Shown here piece after piece: positions 25,229-40,491 of a DNA stretch of 64,000 nt (position 1 is its first letter; each line of letters starts with the position of its first letter). Under the pieces are notes generated by a model that made no database searches, was not told the origin of the DNA, and was given only the letters and a program-made list of their open reading frames with translations. The position numbers and the translations under genes are program-made. The stretch spans positions 418,774-482,773 of the forward strand of contig OX638292.1 in assembly GCA_951812285.1 (NCBI GenBank), written 5' to 3'. This DNA is from an uncultured Dehalococcoidia bacterium. Lineage in GTDB: Bacteria > Chloroflexota > Dehalococcoidia > Lucifugimonadales > UBA1127.

Positions 25229-25560
25229 GGGCAGACCGTAACGGGCACAGAGTACTCGCGTTCACGAGGGAGAAACTGGAGCCGGGGCGGATGCAGCGTA
25301 ACCACAGACCGTCCGTGTGTTCCCTGGAGCCTACGCGGGGCGAATCGCCAGCTTCTCCGACCACATAGTGAGAGTTAAGCAATACCTTGAACCCGGACTG
25401 CCTCGACTAGATTCAGAGCGCCACCAATCGCTCTCTGGTTCTCCCGAAGTGTCACTGGCCATAATTCCGGGAGAGGGGGTAGCGACTTCTAGGCGGCGAC
25501 ATAGGCGCTTATCCAAATTCAAGTGACTAATCGCTGCTTTTGGGCACAAGGGATGCTAAT

Positions 25561-25583
25561 ACACTATAGTCATTTGATAGTGT
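25561..25583. promoter_or_regulatory. Inverted repeat ACACTAT-N9-ATAGTGT, possible LuxR-type operator
   Basis: Two perfect 7-bp arms (25561-25567 and 25577-25583) flank a 9-base centre, 167 bp before the PAS-LuxR start. A TAAAAT that could be a -10 element begins at the last arm base. A 23-bp palindrome with AT-rich arms is of the right size for a dimeric regulator, possibly the downstream PAS-LuxR protein itself. Confidence 0.4.
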
Positions 25584-25749
25584 AAAATGGTAACATAATG
25601 TCATAGACCGGCTGAAACATGCCCGTTAAGATGTTTCAACTCCATATGAATCATGCCATTTGGACTGAAGGGGGCCTCAGAGCTACCGGTTGGATTGGCT
25701 GGAGACTGGGTTTTTTCTTATAACAATCTTAGCAATTGGGAGTTGAAGC

Positions 25750-26427
25750 TTGACGGTGGAGTCTCTCTTTAAGGTGCTTGCCAATGCCGAATGCGGGGCC
25801 TATGCCGTATCCATTGACCAGACAATTGTGTTCTGGAACGATGCTGCTGAACGTATCCTGGGTTATTCGTCACAAGACGTCGTGGGTCGCCGCTGCTACG
25901 AGGTTGCAACGGGAATCCAGGGCGCTGGCCTGACTGCAGAATGCCTGGGAGGGTGCCCGTTCATTCGCTACCTGCGTACCGGAATGGTGCCAGCGCCAGT
26001 CCAGCTACGCATACTCAACTCCTCAGGCGAGGGCAAGTGGCTGACCGTGACCCCCGTGGTGGCGTCGGGAATGCTCAGGGATGGGCCCTTGCTCATTTAC
26101 CTCTTCGAGGACCCAGAGGCGGGAGAGAGCGGGCAGGCCGAGGACACTGTACGCCGCGCTCTTTCTTCCAGCGGTGTTGGCGTGGTGGGGCCACAGCCTG
26201 GCGGCACGGTGACGCAGGAAGTAGCTTCCGTGCTAAGCCGGCGCGAGATTGAAGTGCTTCAGCACGTGGCGCTTGGCTGGGACACACCCCGAATCGCCAA
26301 CGAGCTCGCCATCAGCCGGCACACGGTGCGGAACCACATTCGCAATCTTCGGCAACGGCTGAACGCCTCTACCAAGCTCGAAGCCGTGCTCACGGCAATG
26401 CGCCTCGGCATCCTTGATCGGAAGTAG
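25750..26427 (+). CDS. PAS domain - LuxR helix-turn-helix transcriptional regulator
   Basis: This 225-residue cytoplasmic regulator has an N-terminal PAS domain (about 5-125) with an unusual cluster of four Cys around residues 10-80 (GRRCYEV and AECLGGCPFIRYLRTG), resembling PAS domains that bind metal or sense redox. A linker follows, then a LuxR/GerE DNA-binding domain (about 160-225: LSRREIEVLQHVALGWDTP, ISRHTVRNHIRNLRQRLNA). There is no receiver domain or histidine kinase nearby, so it is a one-component sensor. The TTG at 25750 has GGGAG upstream with 7-nt spacing; GTG at 25756 is an alternative. Targets are unknown; the adjacent operon and osmC are candidates. Confidence 0.87.
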   Translation: MTVESLFKVLANAECGAYAVSIDQTIVFWNDAAERILGYSSQDVVGRRCYEVATGIQGAGLTAECLGGCPFIRYLRTGMVPAPVQLRILNSSGEGKWLTVTPVVASGMLRDGPLLIYLFEDPEAGESGQAEDTVRRALSSSGVGVVGPQPGGTVTQEVASVLSRREIEVLQHVALGWDTPRIANELAISRHTVRNHIRNLRQRLNASTKLEAVLTAMRLGILDRK

Positions 26428-26557
26428 ATGCGCACTCGCTGATTGTTAGAGTCCCGTACTCACCCCTTTGCCCTTCTGCGCTTCCGAGCAAGAGAGAGTT
26501 GAGAGCCATAGCCGCTCTTTGATGCACACCGTTTACTTGATGTGGCTTTGGGTGCGG

Positions 26558-26563
26558 TATAAT
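26558..26563 (+). promoter_or_regulatory. Consensus -10 element upstream of osmC
   Basis: A perfect TATAAT with an upstream TG (extended -10 form) lies 105 bp before the osmC ATG. The -35 region is poor (TTGATG with only 15-base spacing), in line with an extended -10 promoter. Confidence 0.45.
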
Positions 26564-26667
26564 GGCGCTGGCATCGCCCCTCAGGCACATTCTGCAGTCG
26601 GACTGTGGGCGCTTGCAGGGCAGGGTGCCGAGTCAACAGAGAGCAATTTCAGACGGAGGATTCACGA

Positions 26668-27108
26668 ATGGCAGCGGTCAGAGAGGCACAAGTAACCTGG
26701 AACGGCAACCTTGTTGAGGGCAACGGCACGATCAATCAGGTCACCAGCAGCGCCGTCGATGGCCTGCCGGTCACCTGGGCTTCCCGGACGGAGGGTCCCG
26801 AGGGAAAGACCAGCCCGGAGGAGTTGGTGGCCGCCGCACACGCGAGTTGTTACGCCATGGCCTTTTCCCACATGCTCAACCTGAACGGCACACCACCCAC
26901 CAAACTTGAGGTCAGCGCTACCGTCACCTTTGACCGTGTGGACGAGGGCTTCAAGGTGGTGTCCAGCGCCCTCAAGGTCAGTGGGCAGGTCGAGGGAATA
27001 GAGGCTGCGGCATTCGCGGAGACCGCGGAGGCTGCCAAGGACGGGTGCCCGATTTCGCAGGCGCTTAAGGGCAACGTGGAGCTCAGCGTCGAAGCTACCC
27101 TGGAGTAG
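26668..27108 (+). CDS. OsmC family peroxiredoxin-like protein
   Basis: This 146-residue protein has the two redox Cys of the OsmC/Ohr fold: one in HASCYAMAFSHML and one in GCPISQALKG. OsmC proteins reduce organic hydroperoxides using these thiols. The N-terminus (WNGNLVEGNGTI) and SPEELVAAAHASC are typical of the OsmC branch. The ATG at 26668 follows GGAGGA with 7-nt spacing, so an upstream in-frame start at 26605 is less likely. It is followed after 10 bp by the 3-methyladenine glycosylase gene, giving a small oxidative/alkylation damage unit. Confidence 0.93.
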   Translation: MAAVREAQVTWNGNLVEGNGTINQVTSSAVDGLPVTWASRTEGPEGKTSPEELVAAAHASCYAMAFSHMLNLNGTPPTKLEVSATVTFDRVDEGFKVVSSALKVSGQVEGIEAAAFAETAEAAKDGCPISQALKGNVELSVEATLE

Positions 27109-27118
27109 GTCCTTCTTC

Positions 27119-27736
27119 GTGGCACAGTCCGGAGACGAGCGGGTCGTTCGCTGCTTTGGCGGGCCGGACGACCCGCTCATGATGCGTTACCACGATGAGG
27201 AATGGGGCGTCCCCCTGCATGACGACGGGAAGCTCCTCGAATTCCTCTTGCTCGATGGCGCGCAAGCGGGACTTTCCTGGCGCACAATCCTCCACAAGCG
27301 CGAGGCCTACCGCGTCGCTTTCGACGGCTTCGACGCGGAGAGGATTGCCGCCTATTCCGATGCGGACCGCCAGAGGCTGCTAGCCAACCCCGGCATTGTG
27401 CGCAACCGCCTCAAGATCGACGCCTTCATCAACAACACCAAGCGCTTCCTGGAAGTGCAGACCGAGTTTGGCACGTTCGATGGGTACATCTGGGGATTCA
27501 CGGGGCACCGGACACTGCGCAGGGACGGTGTGCTCACGTGGGAGAATACGCCTGCGCGCTCGTTGGAGTCGGATGCCATGTCGGAGGACCTGAAGCGCCG
27601 GGGCTTTAAGTTCGTGGGGTCTGTGATCTGCTACGCCTTCATGCAGTCGGCGGGCATGGTGAATGACCACATCACAAGGTGCATCCGTGTCCCGCAGCCG
27701 CAGCAGGAAAAACTAGGCCGTCGACGTCGCGGTTAG
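27119..27736 (+). CDS. tag: DNA-3-methyladenine glycosylase I
   Basis: This 205-residue base-excision repair enzyme releases 3-methyladenine from alkylated DNA. The family pattern is clear: RCFGGPDDPLMMRYHDEEWG at the start, DGAQAGLSWRTILHKREAYR, then GSVICYAFMQSAGMVNDHIT near the end. An N-terminal Cys and C-terminal His/Cys (HITRC) would form the Zn site known for Tag. The third residue block has F where W is common (RCFG), a mild change. The GTG start lies 10 bp behind osmC. Its 3' end overlaps the convergent DRTGG gene by 24 nt. Confidence 0.93.
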   Translation: MAQSGDERVVRCFGGPDDPLMMRYHDEEWGVPLHDDGKLLEFLLLDGAQAGLSWRTILHKREAYRVAFDGFDAERIAAYSDADRQRLLANPGIVRNRLKIDAFINNTKRFLEVQTEFGTFDGYIWGFTGHRTLRRDGVLTWENTPARSLESDAMSEDLKRRGFKFVGSVICYAFMQSAGMVNDHITRCIRVPQPQQEKLGRRRRG

Positions 27737-28714
27737 CTGCGTGAGGTCGCAGTGGGCGGAGAGCAGCTCAGCAAAGCGCTTCGCCTTGTGGGCGCTGTGG
27801 AATGTGGCGCGTTCGCCGACGGAGTGCAGCGCCTCCATTGTCTCCAGCGTGGGTCGGTCCACGAGCAGCATTGGGACCTGATTGAGCTCAGCGTGGTGGT
27901 CGATGTACTGCACGGGCCGCCGGCCTTCCGTCAGCACCAAGCATACCGTAGACGTTTCCAGCGCGGCCATCTGCAGGTCCGGCCTGTCGCCCCTGACGAT
28001 CACTGCCTTCTCCTCACGTTTGCCGAAGACGTAGACGCCGGTATCGAGAAAGAGGCCGCCCAGCATGAAGTGCTCAACGAGGGCGTCCAACGCCACATCC
28101 GGCGCTTCCAGGTCGCCGTCGTTGATGCACTCCGCCCCGAGATGAGCGGCGACGTCCCGCACTGACGGCGCCAGCATTCGCCTGTCTTCAGGCACGAGGC
28201 CAATCACGGGAACACCTTGATTCTCGAAGGCTGTGGATGTCTCAGTCTGGGCCGCAGCCAAGCCGTGAGCGGGAACGCGATTTACAACGGCTCCAATCAG
28301 CCTTCCGCCGAAGGCTGCGGTGGCCCGCGCCGGATCCGCCGAGGCCGGGCTGCTCACGAGCACTACTCGAGCGTCGAGCGCCTCGGCGATTGCGGCGTCG
28401 GCGCGCAGGTTGTCGGAGGCAGTCCCCGACCCGCTAACGCCCTCAACTATGGCAGGGCCGTCGGGGAGCAGCAATGCTGACATTTGCTTGGCCACGGTGG
28501 GGAGGTCAACAGAGGAGTCGAGCGTCACAGGCAAGCCGGTTGGTTCTGAGGCGTGAGGGCGGAGCGCGCGGTGAAAGTCGGCGTCGGGGTCTGGCGACCG
28601 GAAAGAGGCAGCCTTCAGGAGGGTTACGGCGTCACCGAGGAGAGATGCGATGCCTGTGGCGACTGCGGTGACACCTACGCCGGGTGCGTCGCCTGCGATG
28701 TAGACGATCGGCAC
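27713..28714 (-). CDS. BioD-like/DRTGG domain protein (COG0857-type N-terminal part of Pta)
   Basis: This 333-residue protein has an N-terminal P-loop-fold domain of the dethiobiotin-synthetase type and a C-terminal DRTGG domain (about 210-320: VIVRGDRPDLQMAALE, CLVLTEGRRP). It is the same layout as the regulatory N-terminal part of long phosphotransacetylases, but without the acetyltransferase. In the P-loop the usual Gly-Lys-Thr reads Gly-Val-Thr (GDAPGVGVT), so the phosphate-binding Lys is missing and ATPase activity is doubtful. GTG at 28714 is preferred because TGGAGGG precedes it; a frame start at 28756 would begin inside the hairpin at 28755-28785. Function is probably ligand sensing; unknown. 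Confidence 0.72.
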   Translation of the reverse strand: MPIVYIAGDAPGVGVTAVATGIASLLGDAVTLLKAASFRSPDPDADFHRALRPHASEPTGLPVTLDSSVDLPTVAKQMSALLLPDGPAIVEGVSGSGTASDNLRADAAIAEALDARVVLVSSPASADPARATAAFGGRLIGAVVNRVPAHGLAAAQTETSTAFENQGVPVIGLVPEDRRMLAPSVRDVAAHLGAECINDGDLEAPDVALDALVEHFMLGGLFLDTGVYVFGKREEKAVIVRGDRPDLQMAALETSTVCLVLTEGRRPVQYIDHHAELNQVPMLLVDRPTLETMEALHSVGERATFHSAHKAKRFAELLSAHCDLTQLTATSTA

Positions 28715-28754
28715 GTGCCCTCCATTGTTCGGCCGCGAATATTGCGGCGCATGC

Positions 28755-28796
28755 ACCCGCCCACGGCACGCTGCCGTGGGCGGGTTTGCTCTTTTT
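28755..28796 (+). terminator. Strong hairpin with T-run (rightward terminator) between DRTGG gene and rpoC
   Basis: A perfect 14-bp stem (28755-28768 with 28772-28785) closes a 3-base loop and is followed rightward by TTTGCTCTTTTTT. The T-run is on the plus strand, so it best terminates rightward transcription, shielding rpoC from antisense read-through. On the minus strand, the direction of rpoC, the same stem lacks a T-run but is the only strong hairpin after rpoC. Confidence 0.7.
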
Positions 28797-28823
28797 TCGA
28801 TTGTGGAATCTAGCTACGCCTGG

Positions 28824-33095
<4,272 letters not shown>

Positions 33096-33162
33096 TCGCT
33101 CACTCTCCCTTCGTTCTTACGACCGAGTTGGTTGCGGGGGGCTTCCGGGGACAGCCCCTCCG

Positions 33163-37053
<3,891 letters not shown>

Positions 37054-37207
37054 GCAGCACGCGCTCCTTCATGCAAACTGGCGACGCCATGAGGACTGAA
37101 CGGCGATGGGTCCTACAATGGGACTAAATGGAGACAGACCTTGAGGGCGGAACCGTGAGTCTTGCTAACATCCGGTTGAAATAAAGACATAGTTCTACAG
37201 GTAACAC

Positions 37208-37236
37208 AGCATAGGGGAAACTCCATACCTTGTCAA
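37208..37236 (-). promoter_or_regulatory. Sigma-70-type promoter of rpoBC
   Basis: On the minus strand, TTGACA (37236-37231) is followed after 17 bases by TATGCT (37213-37208). It points to rpoB, about 155 bp away. Confidence 0.75.
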
Positions 37237-37267
37237 GTAGTTTGTTGGCCAATTTTGCAGGAGAGGG

Positions 37268-37296
37268 TTTACAATGGCATTAGCTGGTGGTACACT
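37268..37296 (+). promoter_or_regulatory. Sigma-70-type promoter of rsmD-coaD
   Basis: TTTACA (37268-37273) is followed after 17 bases by TACACT (37291-37296), pointing at rsmD 117 bp downstream. Confidence 0.68.
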
Positions 37297-37413
37297 GACC
37301 GCCTGATTGGGCTCGTCCGGCAGTACGCGGGGCGGGCTACTGGAGACCCAAGTGAGCCGTAGAGGGCAGCGGGCTGCCCAGGCCCGTCCGGCGGCCGCCT
37401 GGAGGAAAGATAC

Positions 37414-37971
37414 GTGGCCCTTCGCATCATTGGCGGGAACGCCAAAGGCCGAGCATTGTCGTCCCCTGGTGGGGCCCGTACTCGACCTACGTCCAATATG
37501 GTGCGGTCCGCCATCTTCTCCATGCTCGAACCGTACTTGGGCGGCGCTCGCGTTCTCGACCTCTTCTCCGGCACCGGCGCGCTAGGCGTCGAGGCCCTCA
37601 GCCGTGGCGCCGGGTGGGTCGACTTCCTGGAGCGCGACGCCCGTCAGTGCGCAGCAATCAACGGCACCCTCCGATCACTCGACTACGCGAAACAAGGACG
37701 CGTGCATCGCACGCAGGCGGAGCGCGCGCCCGAGCTGCTCGAGGGGCCCTACAACGTGATCCTCATGGACCCGCCCTACTCCTACAAGAAGCTTGAGCCG
37801 CTGCTGGAGCGCATCGGCGAATCGGGCCTTACGGACGATGGAAGCGTGGTCGCCGTAGAGCACTCGCGCCATCAAGACCTCCCAATGGAGGTTGATGGTC
37901 TGCGTTGCATCAAGCAGCGTCGATACGGTGAGACAATGGTGACCCTCTACCATTGGGGGGAAGCCGAATGA
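37414..37971 (+). CDS. rsmD: 16S rRNA (guanine966-N2)-methyltransferase RsmD
   Basis: This 185-residue SAM-dependent methyltransferase modifies G966 of 16S rRNA. The family start MALRIIGGNAKGRALSSPGG, substrate block TRPTSNMVRSAIFSML, SAM motif VLDLFSGTGALGVEAL and catalytic LMDPPYSYKK are all present. GTG at 37414 follows GGAGG with suitable spacing. The stop overlaps the coaD ATG (ATGA), a pairing conserved in many bacteria. Confidence 0.95.
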   Translation: MALRIIGGNAKGRALSSPGGARTRPTSNMVRSAIFSMLEPYLGGARVLDLFSGTGALGVEALSRGAGWVDFLERDARQCAAINGTLRSLDYAKQGRVHRTQAERAPELLEGPYNVILMDPPYSYKKLEPLLERIGESGLTDDGSVVAVEHSRHQDLPMEVDGLRCIKQRRYGETMVTLYHWGEAE

Positions 37972-38453
37972 CCATCGCGCTGTATCCTGGCACATTCGAC
38001 CCGATCACTAACGGCCACATGGACGTGGTCAAGAGGGCGTCCGCTCTCTTCGATAAGGTGATTGTCGCCGTCTACGCCGGCTCGCTTAAGTCCGTGATGT
38101 TCTCCACGGAGGAGCGCCTGGACCTATGCAAGAAGGCGATCGATGGCGTGTTCAACGCGGAGGCGGTCACCTTCACCGGGCTCGTCGTCTCTTACGCGGA
38201 ATCCATCAACGCGTCCGTGATGCTCCGAGGCTTGCGGGCAGGTGCGGACTTCGACCACGAATTCGACATGGCGCTGATGAACAAGACTCTTGCACCCAAC
38301 ATCGAGACCATGTTCCTGATGGCCAACATCGAGTGGCAATTCCTCAGTTCGTCGAGGATCAAAGAGGTAGCCGCGCTTGGCGCAGACGTCTCAAACTTCG
38401 TGCCCACGCACGTGGCCGAGGCGCTGAGGGCCAAGCTGAACAATCAGGCCTAA
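37968..38453 (+). CDS. coaD: Phosphopantetheine adenylyltransferase
   Basis: This 161-residue enzyme makes dephospho-CoA from 4'-phosphopantetheine and ATP. The nucleotidyltransferase motif YPGTFDPITNGHMDV (T/HxGH) is at the N-terminus; FADYA-like ligand residues correspond to VVSYAESINASVMLRGLRAG, and the C-terminal SSSRIKEVAALG is the ISSS-type motif. The ATG at 37968 overlaps the rsmD stop by 4 nt and gives the correct family N-terminus; the frame extends further upstream but not meaningfully. Confidence 0.97.
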   Translation: MTIALYPGTFDPITNGHMDVVKRASALFDKVIVAVYAGSLKSVMFSTEERLDLCKKAIDGVFNAEAVTFTGLVVSYAESINASVMLRGLRAGADFDHEFDMALMNKTLAPNIETMFLMANIEWQFLSSSRIKEVAALGADVSNFVPTHVAEALRAKLNNQA

Positions 38454-38480
38454 GGGAGGCCGGTAGATAAAGGAGGCGCA

Positions 38481-39005
38481 ATGGACCTGTTGAACCTGGT
38501 AGACAAGTTGGAGTCAATGGCCACGGCCAGCGGCAAGTTCCCGGGCACCCGCAAGATCATGATCGAGCAAGACAAGCTCCTGGAGTTGGTCGACCAGATG
38601 CGACTGGGTATCCCCCGAGACATCGTCGAGGCTGAGGAGCTGATGGCGCGTCGGGAGGCCATTATCAACCAGTCGCTGCTGGACGCGCGGCGCATCAAAA
38701 GCTCCGCAGAGGAAGAGGGCCGGAACAAGTTGCACGACAGCGAGATCGTGTCGCAGGCCCACAAGAAGTCTGAGGACATGCTTGGGGAGGCCCAGGAGCA
38801 GGCAGACGGCATCGTCATGGACGCGCAGAAGAAGGCGCACCGCTTGATGCAGGACGCCCAGTCCTTCGCCGACCAGCGATTCGAAGAGGCCAACCAGTAC
38901 GCTCAGGAGACGCTCTACCACCTGGAGATGCATCTCTCCACCGTGTTGAACAGCGTTCGCCGCGGGCTGGACAGCCTCGAGGACAGCACGACCAAGGCCG
39001 CGTAG
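38481..39005 (+). CDS. SepIVA/DivIVA-like coiled-coil protein
   Basis: This 174-residue soluble protein begins MDLLNLVDKLESM and continues with a short globular part (KIMIEQDKLLELVDQMRLG, IPRDIVEAEELMARRE). A long Ala/Glu/Gln-rich coiled coil follows, ending in ALYHLE-type heptads and VLNSVRRGLDSLED. This matches the layout of mycobacterial SepIVA (Rv2927c), a DivIVA-domain cell-division and envelope protein, better than an ATP synthase b subunit, because there is no membrane anchor. It lies 27 bp behind coaD with AAAGGAGG upstream. A role in septum placement or polar growth is inferred from that resemblance. Confidence 0.65.
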   Translation: MDLLNLVDKLESMATASGKFPGTRKIMIEQDKLLELVDQMRLGIPRDIVEAEELMARREAIINQSLLDARRIKSSAEEEGRNKLHDSEIVSQAHKKSEDMLGEAQEQADGIVMDAQKKAHRLMQDAQSFADQRFEEANQYAQETLYHLEMHLSTVLNSVRRGLDSLEDSTTKAA

Positions 39006-39012
39006 CGCCTCC

Positions 39013-39044
39013 CGGAGGGGCCTCATGGCTACGGGGCCCCTCCG
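39013..39044 (+). terminator. Hairpin after the SepIVA-like gene
   Basis: A 10-bp perfect stem (CGGAGGGGCC at 39013-39022 with its complement at 39035-39044) closes a 12-base loop, 8 bp after the stop codon. No T-run follows, so termination strength is uncertain. Confidence 0.5.
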
Positions 39045-39138
39045 AAATGGCGCTCCGACCGGCATTGCTGCAAGCAAGAGCGAGCAACCAGGTCCCTTTA
39101 GCGGTGCCCGTCAAAGCGGGCCTATTTCTGCTTGACTA

Positions 39139-39166
39139 TTGACAAGCTCGAATGTTCCTGTAGGAT
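39139..39166 (+). promoter_or_regulatory. Promoter of the DAHP synthase leader
   Basis: TTGACA (39139-39144), 16-base spacer, TAGGAT (39161-39166). The expected start of transcription is about 39173, only a few bases before the leader-peptide ATG at 39176, so the leader peptide would be read from a nearly leaderless mRNA. Confidence 0.65.
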
Positions 39167-39175
39167 GAACTGCGT

Positions 39176-39250
39176 ATGAGCGTAACGTTGTCCTATCGCT
39201 ATGGCTATTTCTTTACCGGCACATACGTCGGCCGGGGAATTGCCATGTGA
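39176..39250 (+). CDS. Tyr/Phe-rich leader peptide of the DAHP synthase attenuator
   Basis: This 24-codon open frame runs ATG to TGA and has aromatic residues at Y7, Y9, Y11, F12, F13 and Y17: four Tyr and two Phe in 24. It lies between a good promoter and a terminator hairpin, upstream of the gene for the first enzyme of aromatic amino-acid synthesis. Ribosome stalling at the Tyr/Phe codons (39194-39214) when charged tRNA is scarce would leave 39228-39238 free to form the antiterminator. The peptide itself probably has no other function. It is too short for ordinary gene finding. Confidence 0.75.
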   Translation: MSVTLSYRYGYFFTGTYVGRGIAM

Positions 39251-39311
39251 CATCCAGGACAGCGTAAGCAACTGACACTTCCCCCCGCCGAGCAGACGCC
39301 GGCGGTTTTTT
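39228..39311 (+). promoter_or_regulatory. Transcription attenuator (antiterminator/terminator) of DAHP synthase
   Basis: The terminator is CCGCCG (39285-39290), a 9-base loop, CGGCGG (39300-39305), then TTTTTT (39306-39311). The alternative antiterminator pairs 39228-39237, at the end of the leader peptide, with 39283-39291 (about nine pairs with one bulge), which would sequester the left terminator arm. This arrangement is the classic amino-acid attenuation design. Confidence 0.72.
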
Positions 39312-39379
39312 GTTGGCCCCCGCTCTGCTCCGGGGAGACGAGTTGGAGCCAGAACCGGACCAGAAGGGAATGTGAAGAA

Positions 39380-40432
39380 ATGCAGAAGACCAAGGTGGAA
39401 GATCTTAATGTAGTCGGCACGGCGCCTCTAATCAGCCCCAACGACTTGGAAGCGAAGCTCCCCATCACGGAGGAGATCGCGGACCACGTCGTTCGGGGCC
39501 GGGCTCAGATCGAGGCGATCCTCAACGGCACGGACAACCGGTTGCTGGTCATCGCCGGCCCGTGCTCCATCCATGACGATACCGCAGCGTTGGAGTACGC
39601 CGGCCTGCTGGCTGCGCTGGCGGAGAAGCTCAGCGATAGACTCTTCATTGTCATGCGCGTGTACTTCGAAAAGCCTCGCACAACCGTCGGATGGAAGGGC
39701 TTCATTTACGATCCGGGCCTGGACGACAGCTTTGACATCAACACGGGAATCACCCGCGCTCGCGCCCTCCTCATCAAGCTCAATGAAATTGGCGTATACG
39801 CCGCCACCGAGTTCCTGGACCCGGTGGTCCCACAGTACCTGGCGGAGTTCATCACCTGGGCCTGCATCGGCGCGCGTACCGTGGAAAGCCAGACCCACCG
39901 ACAGATGGCCAGTGGCCTCAGCATGCCTATCGGCTTCAAGAACTCGACCGAAGGAGCGGTGCAGCCCGCCGTCGACGCCATGGTCTCTGCACGCTCGCCC
40001 CACGCTTTTCTGGGAATTGACCACGATGGCCGTACGTGTATCGTGCATACTCGAGGCAACCCTCTGGGTCACCTGGTCCTCCGCGGCGGCAACTCGGGGA
40101 CAAATTTCGGTTCGGACGCAATCACCGCGGCGCACCAGCGCATGGAGGCGGCAGGGGTGCCGACGCGTGTACTCGTAGATTGCAGCCACGGCAACTCCAA
40201 CAAGGAATTCTCCAAGCAGAGCCTCGCATTCAAGGACGCCGTGGAGCAGCGGCTCGGTGGCGAAGCCGACATTATGGGTTTCATGCTGGAGAGTCACCTG
40301 AATCCGGGCAACCAAAAGGTGCCAGCAGACCCTTCAGCCCTCAAGTACGGTGTGTCCATAACCGACGCCTGCATCGGATGGGAAGAAACGGTAGAGTTGT
40401 TGACCTGGGCGCATGCGGTGGTTGGCGCCTAG
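39380..40432 (+). CDS. aroG: 3-deoxy-7-phosphoheptulonate (DAHP) synthase, class I AroG type
   Basis: This 350-residue enzyme condenses phosphoenolpyruvate and erythrose 4-phosphate, the first step of the shikimate pathway. Signatures are LVIAGPCSIHDDTAALEY, the substrate block VYFEKPRTTVGWKGF, GARTVESQTHRQMASGLSMP, LRGGNSGTNF and VDCSHGNSNKEFSKQ with metal-binding residues. Length matches the Phe/Tyr-regulated AroF/G/H class. AAGGGAATGTGAAGAA precedes the ATG. Expression is probably controlled by the Tyr/Phe leader-peptide attenuator just upstream; whether the enzyme itself is feedback-inhibited by Phe or Tyr cannot be told. Confidence 0.95.
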   Translation: MQKTKVEDLNVVGTAPLISPNDLEAKLPITEEIADHVVRGRAQIEAILNGTDNRLLVIAGPCSIHDDTAALEYAGLLAALAEKLSDRLFIVMRVYFEKPRTTVGWKGFIYDPGLDDSFDINTGITRARALLIKLNEIGVYAATEFLDPVVPQYLAEFITWACIGARTVESQTHRQMASGLSMPIGFKNSTEGAVQPAVDAMVSARSPHAFLGIDHDGRTCIVHTRGNPLGHLVLRGGNSGTNFGSDAITAAHQRMEAAGVPTRVLVDCSHGNSNKEFSKQSLAFKDAVEQRLGGEADIMGFMLESHLNPGNQKVPADPSALKYGVSITDACIGWEETVELLTWAHAVVGA

Positions 40433-40491
40433 ACCGAGGGCATCGTCGCCGCGCTGTATAATGACCCCATCACAACGTTTGAGGGGGCGCC

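Larger units (their letters stand above)
25123..25749. other. Intergenic region between divergent amidohydrolase operon and PAS-LuxR gene
   Basis: This is about 630 bases without a supported gene. The left part holds the leftward promoter. The right part (25550-25750) is distinctly more AT-rich than its surroundings and contains a perfect 7-bp inverted repeat at 25561-25583, probably a regulatory zone for the PAS-LuxR gene. Short open frames present have no recognisable protein. Confidence 0.6.
37054..37413. other. Divergent promoter region between rpoB and rsmD
   Basis: This 360-bp stretch has no gene. It contains two well-matched sigma-70-type promoters pointing away from each other (37208-37236 leftward, 37268-37296 rightward) whose -35 boxes are only about 30 bp apart. 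The rpoB transcript would have a ~150-nt untranslated leader; no riboswitch or attenuator was recognised in it. Confidence 0.7.

Noticed and set aside
40457..40462. TATAAT upstream of polA
   Set aside because: No -35 element at acceptable spacing was found, so it is mentioned with polA but not called as a promoter.
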